Positions 27,271 through 34,783 of a stretch of 64,000 bases of DNA are shown piece after piece. Source of the stretch: an uncultured Collinsella sp. (GTDB taxonomy: Bacteria > Actinomycetota > Coriobacteriia > Coriobacteriales > Coriobacteriaceae). The position numbers and the translations under genes were made by a program. The notes under the pieces are model-generated. The model saw nothing but the letters and a program-made list of their open reading frames with translations. It was not told where the DNA came from and made no database searches. The first letter of the stretch is position 1, and every line of letters starts with the position of its first letter. The stretch spans positions 6,174-70,173 of the forward strand of contig CATXXF010000005.1 in the NCBI GenBank assembly GCA_958403395.1, read 5' to 3'.

Positions 27271-27299
27271 ATCATAGCAAAACGGCGCACTGCCGACAA
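27271..27299 (-). promoter_or_regulatory. promoter of the cbiMQO operon
   Basis: TTGTCG, 17-bp spacer, TATGAT on the minus strand. The dyad at 27233-27260 covers the predicted start of transcription, so bound repressor would block it. Confidence 0.75.
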
Positions 27300-27420
27300 A
27301 GCAGCACGCCGTTATGTAATGCGCGTGTCATATATGCAGGCTCAGCAGTGCCTTATACCGAGCATAACGGTCTTGTAGGATTCGGCAGCAGTCGCCCCAA
27401 CCCATACCCCAGCGCAGGAC

Positions 27421-29874
27421 CTAGCCGCGGACCTCGCCGTTTACGCCCTTGCACACCTTGGTAACGATCTTCTGGTGCGCCTTTTCGACCTCTTCGCTGG
27501 TGAGCGTGTGGTCGTCGGAGCGATACGTAAGCGCAAAGGCCATGGACTTCTTGCCTGCTCCGATGCGGATGGGATCGCGGTAGACATCGAACAGGCGCAC
27601 GCCCTCGAGCAGCTTGCCGCCGGCGCTGGTAATGCGGCGCTCAAGATCCTCGCAGGTCACGGTGTTGTCGACCACGATAGCCAGATCGTGCTCAACGGCA
27701 GGGTACTGCGAGAACTCGCGGTAGTTCTCCTGGTTGCGGGCGCCCTTGATCAGCTTGTCCAGATCGAGCTCAAAGGCAACGACGACCTCATCGATGCCCA
27801 TAGCCTCGCGCGCCTTGGGGTGAATCTCGCCGACCCAGCCCAGCACGGTACCGCCCGAGAGCACCTCGGCAGCACGACCCGGCTGCAGGAAGGCGTAGCC
27901 CTCGCCCTCGACGGGACGGAAGCGAACCTTCTCGATGCGCAGCTGGGCGAGCAACTCCTCGACGATGCCCTTGCCAAAGAAGAAGCGCAACTTGCGGTAC
28001 TTCATGCTCCAGGACTGCTCGCTCCACTGGCCCGAGAGCACACCCGCCACGGACTTGGTCTCCTTGGGCAGGCTGGCATTCTCGCGACCGTGGAACAGGC
28101 TGCCGACCTCGTACAGGTGTACGTTGGGCGTACCGTGCGCCTCGTTGTAGGCCACGGACTGCAGCAGACCCGGCAGCAGCGAACGACGCATCTCGGTCTG
28201 CTCAGCTACCAGCGGGTTCATGAGCACCACGGGGCAGCCGCGGCCCTCGGTGGACATGCCAATCTTCTCCAGGTCGCCCGGGGCGGCAAAGCCAAAGGTC
28301 GTGGTCTCGTTGAGGCCACAGGCGCGCAGGATCTCGCCAACCTTGCGGGTAAGCTTCTGCTCGCGCGTCAGACCGCCGATGTGGTTCTTGGCAGCCGGAA
28401 TGGTCGCCGTGACGCGACCCATGCCCCACAGGCGCAGGACCTCCTCGATCAGGTCGATCTCACGCGGCAGGTCGGGACGGAAGCTCGGCGGCGTGACCAT
28501 AAAGTCCTCGCCGTCGCGCTCGACGGTGCAGCCCAGGCGGGTGAGCGAGCGCTCGATAAAGTCGGGCTCGATGTCGGCACCGCAGATGGCGTGCACGCGG
28601 GCCAGGCGCAGCTTAATGCTGTCGATGGTCTTGGGCGCGGGGAAAACGTCGACATAGCCGGGAGCAACCTCGCCGCCGGCGATCTCCTCGATGAGCGCGC
28701 ACGTCACATTGGCGACGTCCACGCAGCCGGTCTCGTCGACCTGGCGCTCAAAGCGGATGGAGGCGTCGGAGATCAGCGAAAGGTCGCGGCTGGTGTGCGA
28801 GGTGCGGCCGGCGTTGAAGCAGGCACTCTCGACCATCACGTCAACGGTATCGTCCTCGATCTCGGAATCCATGCCACCCATAACGCCGGCCAACGCCACG
28901 GGGCGCTCGCCGTCGGTGATGAGGCCCATGCCGGCGTCGAGCACGCGCTCCTCGCCGTCGAGCGTCGTGAACTTCTCGTCCTGCTGGGCGGCACGAACCA
29001 CCACACGACGGTGGCCATCGCGCTCGGCAAAGGTGTCCAGGTCAAAGGCGTGCAGCGGCTGACCGGTGAGCATCATCACGTAGTTGGTGATGTCGACGAT
29101 GTTGTTGTGCGGGCGCACGCCCAGGGCGTTGAGGCGCTTGACCATCCAGTCTGGCGACGGGCCGACCTTGACGTTGCGCACGATGCGGGCAACGTAGCGG
29201 TCGCACAGGCCCTCGTCGGCGATCTCGACAGAAAGCTCGTCGTCGGTCGCGCGGCCGGTCTCGACCTTGATGGCGGGCAGCTCAACGTGGAAATCGCGGT
29301 CGAAGATGGCGCCGGTCTCGCGGGCCATGCCGATCATGGACAGGCAGTCGGGACGGTTGGGCGTGATCTCACAGTCGAGCACGGTGTCGCTCGAGCCCAC
29401 GTACTCGGCAAACGGCATGCCGCAGGGCGTATCCTCGGGCAGGATCATGATGCCGGAGTGGTCGCCACCCAGGCCGAGCTCGCGCGCGGAGCAGTTCATG
29501 CCCATGGACACGACGCCGCGAAGCTTGCTCTTCTTGATCTTAACGTCGCCGGGAAGCACGGCGCCAATCATGGCCGTGACGATGTGGTCGCCGGCCTCGA
29601 AGTTCTGCGCGCCGCAGACGATCTGCAGCGGAGCGGGATTGCCGTCGGCGTCGAGATTCTTGTCGCCCACATCGACCGAGCACACATACATGTGGTCGCT
29701 ATCGGGGTGCGGGATCTTGGTGAGCACCTTGGCGGTCACCACGTGGTCGAAGGACTCGCCCACAGTGTCGATCGCCTCGACCTCGGTGCCGGTACGGATA
29801 TATTCGTCCGAAAGGGTCTTGGGATCCTCCGGAATATCGATCATGGTCTTGAGCCAGTCGTAAGAAACGCGCAT
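27421..29874 (-). CDS. pheT: phenylalanyl-tRNA synthetase beta subunit
   Basis: 817 residues, full length for bacterial PheT. Domains in order: B1 start MRVSYDWLKTMIDIPEDP, an EMAP/OB tRNA-binding region (IPHPDSDHMYVCSVDVG, QIVCGAQNFEAGD, MNCSARELGLGGDHSGIMIL), B3/B4 editing domain, B5 (KTIDSIKLRLARVHAICG), catalytic-like core and a C-terminal ferredoxin-fold anticodon-binding domain (YREFSQYPAVEHDLAIVVDNTVTCEDLER). It pairs with PheS into an alpha2-beta2 enzyme. The two genes are 63 bases apart, behind a T-box. Confidence 0.96.
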   Translation of the reverse strand: MRVSYDWLKTMIDIPEDPKTLSDEYIRTGTEVEAIDTVGESFDHVVTAKVLTKIPHPDSDHMYVCSVDVGDKNLDADGNPAPLQIVCGAQNFEAGDHIVTAMIGAVLPGDVKIKKSKLRGVVSMGMNCSARELGLGGDHSGIMILPEDTPCGMPFAEYVGSSDTVLDCEITPNRPDCLSMIGMARETGAIFDRDFHVELPAIKVETGRATDDELSVEIADEGLCDRYVARIVRNVKVGPSPDWMVKRLNALGVRPHNNIVDITNYVMMLTGQPLHAFDLDTFAERDGHRRVVVRAAQQDEKFTTLDGEERVLDAGMGLITDGERPVALAGVMGGMDSEIEDDTVDVMVESACFNAGRTSHTSRDLSLISDASIRFERQVDETGCVDVANVTCALIEEIAGGEVAPGYVDVFPAPKTIDSIKLRLARVHAICGADIEPDFIERSLTRLGCTVERDGEDFMVTPPSFRPDLPREIDLIEEVLRLWGMGRVTATIPAAKNHIGGLTREQKLTRKVGEILRACGLNETTTFGFAAPGDLEKIGMSTEGRGCPVVLMNPLVAEQTEMRRSLLPGLLQSVAYNEAHGTPNVHLYEVGSLFHGRENASLPKETKSVAGVLSGQWSEQSWSMKYRKLRFFFGKGIVEELLAQLRIEKVRFRPVEGEGYAFLQPGRAAEVLSGGTVLGWVGEIHPKAREAMGIDEVVVAFELDLDKLIKGARNQENYREFSQYPAVEHDLAIVVDNTVTCEDLERRITSAGGKLLEGVRLFDVYRDPIRIGAGKKSMAFALTYRSDDHTLTSEEVEKAHQKIVTKVCKGVNGEVRG

Positions 29875-29937
29875 CTAACTGGTCTCCTTTCATAAATGCG
29901 GCTTTGAGCCGAAAACTGCAACTAAGAAGAAAGCGTT

Positions 29938-31014
29938 CTAGAACTGGTTCAAGAACCTCATGTCACCAGTCATCAACGTGCGCAGGTCGGGCAGGTCGTA
30001 GCGCAGGGCAGCGACGCGCTCGGCACCAATGCCAAAGGCGAAGCCGGTGTACTTCTCGGGGTCGATGCCGCAGTTGATCAGGACGTTGGGGTCGACCATG
30101 CCGCAGCCCAGGATCTCGATCCAGCCGCTGTGCTTGCAGAAGTTGCAGCCCTTGCCGCCGCAGACGTGGCAGCTCACGTCCACCTCGCAGCTAGGCTCGG
30201 TGAAGGGGAAGAAGTGCGGACGGTAGCGCGTCTTGCGGTCCTCGCCAAACATGCACTTAACAAAGTAGTCGAGCGTGCCCTTCAGGTCGCCAAAGGTGAT
30301 ACCCTCGTCGACGACCAGGCCCTCGATCTGGTTGAACTGCGGCAGGTGGCAGGCGTCGGCCGTATCGGGACGGTAGACGGTGCCCGGGCAGATCATGTAG
30401 ATGGGCGGCTTCTGCGACTCCATGGTGTGGATCTGTACGCCCGAGGTCTGGGTGCGCAGCAGCACGTCGGACTCGCCATGGGCGTGAGCCTCGGGGTGCG
30501 CGACGCTGCCGGGGTTGTTATCGACCACGTAGAAGGTATCGCGGGCCGAGCGGCTCGGGTGATCCATGGGGGCGTTGAGCGCAGTGAAGTTGTAGTAGGA
30601 AGTATCGACCATGGGGCCGGACTCGACGGTGTAGCCGATGCCGCAGAAGATGTCCTCGGCCTCCTCGATGATCTGCTTGATCAGGTGCTGGTGACCGATC
30701 TGCGGACGGATGCCCGGCAGCGTGATGTCGACGGCCTCGTGCTCGAGTGCGTGCTTGAGGGCGGCGGCCTTCATCTCGGTGGTGCGCTCGTCGAGCATGC
30801 CCTCGATCAGCTGGCGCATCTCGTTGGCGCGCTTGCCCATCATGGGACGATCCTCGGGGGCGAGTTTGCCCATCATGCGCATCAGGCCGGTGATACGGCC
30901 TTTGCGACCGAGCAGCTCAACGCGCGCAGCCTCGAGCTTGGCGGCGTCGTCGGCGCTAGTGACGAGCTCCTTGGCCTCTTCCTCGAGTTTGACCAGATCA
31001 TCAATCAGACTCAT
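29938..31014 (-). CDS. pheS: phenylalanyl-tRNA synthetase alpha subunit
   Basis: 358 residues. A coiled-coil N-terminus (MSLIDDLVKLEEEAKELV...) is followed by the class II catalytic core: HPSRSARDTFYV (motif 1 region), LLRTQTSGVQIHTM and VYRPDTADACHLPQFNQIEGLVVDEGITFGDLKG (motif 2), and GFAFGIGAERVAALRY (motif 3). A cysteine-rich CHVCGGKGCNFCKHSG loop lies before motif 3; this is found in some but not all PheS. The gene starts about 85 bases after the T-box terminator. Confidence 0.96.
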   Translation of the reverse strand: MSLIDDLVKLEEEAKELVTSADDAAKLEAARVELLGRKGRITGLMRMMGKLAPEDRPMMGKRANEMRQLIEGMLDERTTEMKAAALKHALEHEAVDITLPGIRPQIGHQHLIKQIIEEAEDIFCGIGYTVESGPMVDTSYYNFTALNAPMDHPSRSARDTFYVVDNNPGSVAHPEAHAHGESDVLLRTQTSGVQIHTMESQKPPIYMICPGTVYRPDTADACHLPQFNQIEGLVVDEGITFGDLKGTLDYFVKCMFGEDRKTRYRPHFFPFTEPSCEVDVSCHVCGGKGCNFCKHSGWIEILGCGMVDPNVLINCGIDPEKYTGFAFGIGAERVAALRYDLPDLRTLMTGDMRFLNQF

Positions 31015-31100
31015 GTCTTCCCTTTCGTCTCTCGCGTTCCCCGCTTGCCAAGGCGGCTGCCGCCGTCTGACGTTGCGAAAACGCGGCCCGGTTCGGTAAC

Positions 31101-31385
31101 AAAAAACCGCCCTCGGGCATGTGCATTGCCCAAGGACGGTTGAATTCCGCGGTACCACCTTGTTTGACCCGGCGGATGTCTGGCCCGCCGCGCCCACTCT
31201 GTGCCTCTTGTCGCGAGGCCCACGGCTTCCCTACTGGGACTTTGCTGCCACTGGCCGCGTGCCCGTTGAGGTCGCTGCTCGGGAGTGAACGCTTGGCCCT
31301 TGCCACCGCAGGAAGGCTTGCAGCCCATGACCTTCCCTCTCTTGCCGGCGACGCGGCGGGCAAAACCCTCTCCGTCAACGCATTG
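31101..31385 (-). promoter_or_regulatory. T-box riboswitch upstream of pheST
   Basis: On the minus strand the hallmark AAGGTGGTACCGCGG (31147-31161) precedes a terminator with stem ACCGTCCTTGGGCA/TGCCCGAGGGCGGT and TTTTTT. Upstream about 220 bases hold the GC-rich stem I-III region. Uncharged tRNA-Phe is expected to stabilise the antiterminator. A specifier triplet UUC is present in the stem I region but I could not place it in a specifier loop with certainty. Confidence 0.88.
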
Positions 31386-31518
31386 GGCTATAGGATAACA
31401 CATTTCGCGAGCGCATCGCCGCGTTCCGTTTTGTTCGCGCTGGGTACAAGGCAGGTAGCTGTGCAAACTGGCCGCGCACCCGCCTGCGGCGCTCGGCCTG
31501 CGAGATTAAGGATACGGT

Positions 31519-33102
31519 ATGGGAAAGAAACTCGATAAGAAGGCCAAGGCCGCCGTGGCAAAGGCCGCCAAGGGCGTCAAGGCCGCTAAAGTCGACAAGG
31601 CCGTCAAAAAGTTCCGCAAACTCGAGGGCAAGCTGTGGACTCGCGAGTACCTGCTCAAGATTGCCGAGTTCGATGGAGCGACGATTGCTCCTGCCAACGG
31701 CGCTGCCGCCCGTGCCGACGCCATGGGCACGCTTGCCGGCGAACATCACAAGCTACTGACCAGCGAGAAGTCCGTTGAGCTCGTACGCTCGTTAGCGCGC
31801 GAGACGGTTGCAGGCGGCAAAATCGACGACCCGCAGCTGCTCGACGAGATCCGCGTGCTCGGCCGCGACCAGCGCGAGGCAAGCGTTATTCCTACCGAGG
31901 AGGCCGAAGCCTGGACCAGGCTCACCTGCGAGGCCGACGCCGTGTGGCACAAGGCCAAGACGGCCAACGACTGGGCGAGCTTTGAGCCCTATGTGGATAG
32001 AATCGTCGCCCAACTTAAGCATCAGGCCGAACTCATGGACCCCAAGCGCGACCCATACGACGTTTGGCTCGACCAGTACGAGCGCGGCCTTTCCGCCAAG
32101 AGCTTCGACGCGTTTTGCGAGGAGGTCAAGGCCACGGTCGTGCCGCTCGTGCACGCCATCGGCGAGCGCGGCCAGCAGCCCGATGCCGACTTTTTGCACG
32201 CCCGCGTGCCCGAGGCCGCCCAGCGCGCCATGAGCTTCGACCTGATGAAGCTCGTCGGCCTGAACCTGGACGACACCACGCTTGCCTTTACCGAGCACCC
32301 GTTTAGCGAGGGCTTTGCCGTAGGTGACGCGCGCATCGCGACACACATCTACGAGGACGATTGCATCTCCAACGTCTACAGCATCATCCACGAGGCGGGG
32401 CACACTATGTACGAGCTGGGCGTCAATCCCTCCTATGCGCGCACCTGCCTGGAGGGCGGCACCTCCATGGGCATCCACGAGAGCCAGAGCCGCTTCTTTG
32501 AGAACACCGTGGGCCGCAGCCGTGCCTTTATGGGACCGCTGCTCGAGGTGCTGCGCCGCCACGCACCCGAGGTCTACGGCGACGTCGACGAGGACACGCT
32601 CTACCACGCCGTGAACATCGCGCAGCCTTCGCTGATCCGCACCGAGGCCGACGAGCTCACCTATCCGCTGCACGTTATGGTGCGCTACGAGATCGAGCGC
32701 ATGCTGTTTGCCGGCGAGGCCACGGCCAAGGACATCCCCGCGCTTTGGAACCGCTTCATGGATGAGTACCTGGGCATTCCCGTTCCCGACGACACGCACG
32801 GCTGTCTACAGGATACGCACTGGAGCGGCGGCTCGTTTGGCTACTTCCCCACCTATGCGCTGGGCAGTGCCTACGATGCCATGTTTGTGCCGGCCATGTG
32901 CCGCGACGGTGTCGACCTCAACGGCGCCTGCGCGAGCGGCGACCTGACACCCGTCCGCGCCTGGCTGGGCGAGCACATTTGGCAGTGGGGCCGCGCCAAG
33001 GACGCGCCGGAGCTCATCAAGGGCGCGTGCGGCATGGCGTTCGATGCCCGCTACTACTGCAGCTACCTGCAGGACAAGTTCACCACGCTCTACGAGCTGT
33101 AA
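31519..33102 (+). CDS. M32 family metallocarboxypeptidase
   Basis: 527 residues. Zinc motif HEAGH at 291-295, with GTSMGIHESQSRFFENTVGRS carrying the third ligand region, and RTEADELTYPLHVMVRYEIE, all typical of thermostable carboxypeptidase M32 (Taq type). It removes C-terminal residues from peptides in the cytoplasm. An unusual lysine/alanine-rich N-terminal extension of about 30 residues (KKLDKKAKAAVAKAAKGVK...) precedes the family start. It is divergently arranged from pheST. Confidence 0.93.
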   Translation: MGKKLDKKAKAAVAKAAKGVKAAKVDKAVKKFRKLEGKLWTREYLLKIAEFDGATIAPANGAAARADAMGTLAGEHHKLLTSEKSVELVRSLARETVAGGKIDDPQLLDEIRVLGRDQREASVIPTEEAEAWTRLTCEADAVWHKAKTANDWASFEPYVDRIVAQLKHQAELMDPKRDPYDVWLDQYERGLSAKSFDAFCEEVKATVVPLVHAIGERGQQPDADFLHARVPEAAQRAMSFDLMKLVGLNLDDTTLAFTEHPFSEGFAVGDARIATHIYEDDCISNVYSIIHEAGHTMYELGVNPSYARTCLEGGTSMGIHESQSRFFENTVGRSRAFMGPLLEVLRRHAPEVYGDVDEDTLYHAVNIAQPSLIRTEADELTYPLHVMVRYEIERMLFAGEATAKDIPALWNRFMDEYLGIPVPDDTHGCLQDTHWSGGSFGYFPTYALGSAYDAMFVPAMCRDGVDLNGACASGDLTPVRAWLGEHIWQWGRAKDAPELIKGACGMAFDARYYCSYLQDKFTTLYEL

Positions 33103-33127
33103 GGCATAACCGACACGCCAACGCAAA

Positions 33128-33166
33128 GGGGACGCCGCGAAACCAATCCGCAGCGTCCCCTTTTTT
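33128..33166 (+). terminator. intrinsic terminator of the M32 gene
   Basis: GGGGACGC and GCGTCCCC close a loop that may itself pair, then TTTTTT. Confidence 0.85.
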
Positions 33167-33221
33167 CGCCCAATAACTAGGTACCCAATGACTAGTTCGT
33201 TGACGCTAATGACTTGGCAAT

Positions 33222-33338
33222 GTCAGCGAAAACGGCCCCAAGCGAGCAAGGTGACGTGAAATGAAAGGGCGCTGACCTTCTGGTCGCGCCCTTGAAATTG
33301 AACGTCAGATTGCCGCTTGGGGCCGTTTGCAGCGTCGA
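33222..33338. repeat. 117-bp nested palindromic element, copy 1
   Basis: Outer arms AACGGCCCCAAGCG and CGCTTGGGGCCGTT, then a second pairing block GTGACGT/ACGTCA, and an inner hairpin AAGGGCGC...GCGCCCTT. Conserved ends are GTCAGCGAAAACG and CGTTTGCAGCGTCGA. It matches the copy at 55577, with paired changes in the stem. It lies between the converging M32 and glmM genes. Confidence 0.85.
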
Positions 33339-33340
33339 GC

Positions 33341-33370
33341 AGTTACGCGGTTTGGTAAAACCGCGTAACT
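33341..33370 (-). terminator. hairpin at the glmM stop codon
   Basis: Perfect AGTTACGCGG/CCGCGTAACT stem touching the glmM stop codon. No long T-run follows, so it may act together with the palindromic element beyond it. Confidence 0.45.
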
Positions 33371-34700
33371 AAAGAGCCTCGAGCGCGTTGGCGATGCGCT
33401 TCATGGCGGCATCGGCGGATGCTTGGCCGGGCGCCTCGGCCAGCACGCGGATAACCGACTCGGTTCCGCTCTTGCGCACGAGCACGCGGCCCTCGCCTGC
33501 CAGCGCAGCCTCGGCCTCGGCGATGGCGTTCTGCACGCCCATGTTCTCGAGCGCGGCGTCCTTGTCCGCCACGTGCACGGCCACCTGCGCCTGCGGCAGC
33601 AGCTTGCACGGAGCCGTGAGCTGCGAGAGCGTCTCGCGCTCGGCACGAATCACTTCCATCACGCGCAGCGAAGTCATAATGCCGTCGCCCGTGCGCTCGA
33701 TATCGCCAAAGATCGTATGGCCCGTCTGCTCGCCGCCCAGGCTGTAACCGCCCTCGCGCATCTTGGCATACACGTGACGGTCACCCACGCCGCTGGTCAC
33801 GGCACTCAGACCGGCAAGCTCCAACGACTTGATCAGGCCAAAGTTGCTGGCGATCGTCGGCACCACGGTACCGCCCGAAAGGCGACCGTGCTTGTTCAGA
33901 TACACGCCGCACACGTACAGGATCTGGTCGCCGTCTACCACGCGACCGCGCTCATCCACGGCCAGGCAGCGGTCGGCATCGCCATCGTAGGCAAAACCCA
34001 CGTCCAGGCCCTGCTCCACCACATGGCGCTGCAGGCGCTCCATATGCGTGGAGCCGCAATCGACGTTGATGTTAAAGCCATCGGGCGCGGCATTGATCAC
34101 GCGCACGTCGGCACCGAGCGCGTCAAACACCGGCTTGGCCACCGAGGAAGCCGAGCCGTTGGCGCAGTCGATACCGATCTTGACGCCCTGCAGCGAAAAG
34201 TTCGCACTTGCAATGAGCGAAGCAATGTAGCGGTTGCGGCCCTGCATGTAGTCCACCGTGGCACCGATGTGGTTGCCCGTGGCCAGCGGAACTTCGCTCT
34301 TGCCATCGATGTAGTCCTCGATGAGCTCCAGTACGTCCTCGTCCATCTTAAAACCGTCGCTATTGACGAGCTTAATGCCGTTATCGCAAAACGGGTTGTG
34401 GCTTGCGCTGATCATGATGCCGCAATCGAAGCAGCCTTCCACGGTCTGATGCGCTACGCCCGGCGTGGGGATCACGTGCAGCATATAGGCGTCCGCACCG
34501 CTCGCGACCAGGCCGCTCACCAGCGCCGCCTCGAACATGTAACTCGAGCGACGTGTGTCCTTGCCCACGATGACGCGCGCCTTGCGCTCGCGGTTGGCGC
34601 CGTAATACCAGCCCACAAAACGGCCAATCTTATAAGCGTGCTCTACCGTCAGCCCAACGTTGGCCTCACCGCGAAAGCCGTCGGTGCCAAAGTACTTCAT
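33369..34700 (-). CDS. glmM: phosphoglucosamine mutase
   Basis: 443 residues, normal for GlmM, which converts glucosamine-6-phosphate to glucosamine-1-phosphate for peptidoglycan. It starts MKYFGTDGFRGEANVGLT. The phosphoserine loop is GIMISASHNPFCDNGIKL; the metal loop is FAYDGDADRCLAVDERG; the sugar loop is GGEQTGHTIF; and the phosphate-binding C-terminus is VLVRKSGTESVIRVLAEA (the usual RxSGTEPxxR with Ser for Pro). Confidence 0.96.
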   Translation of the reverse strand: MKYFGTDGFRGEANVGLTVEHAYKIGRFVGWYYGANRERKARVIVGKDTRRSSYMFEAALVSGLVASGADAYMLHVIPTPGVAHQTVEGCFDCGIMISASHNPFCDNGIKLVNSDGFKMDEDVLELIEDYIDGKSEVPLATGNHIGATVDYMQGRNRYIASLIASANFSLQGVKIGIDCANGSASSVAKPVFDALGADVRVINAAPDGFNINVDCGSTHMERLQRHVVEQGLDVGFAYDGDADRCLAVDERGRVVDGDQILYVCGVYLNKHGRLSGGTVVPTIASNFGLIKSLELAGLSAVTSGVGDRHVYAKMREGGYSLGGEQTGHTIFGDIERTGDGIMTSLRVMEVIRAERETLSQLTAPCKLLPQAQVAVHVADKDAALENMGVQNAIAEAEAALAGEGRVLVRKSGTESVIRVLAEAPGQASADAAMKRIANALEAL

Positions 34701-34783
34701 GCGCTCTCCTTACAAAATAGGGGCGAACAGATTGCCTGTCCGCCCCAAAATGGTACTCGATTATCTGCGCTACCAGAAAAACC

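Noticed and set aside
27475..29895. Plus-strand open frame opposite pheT
   Set aside because: Shadow frame; composition and lack of motifs argue against it.
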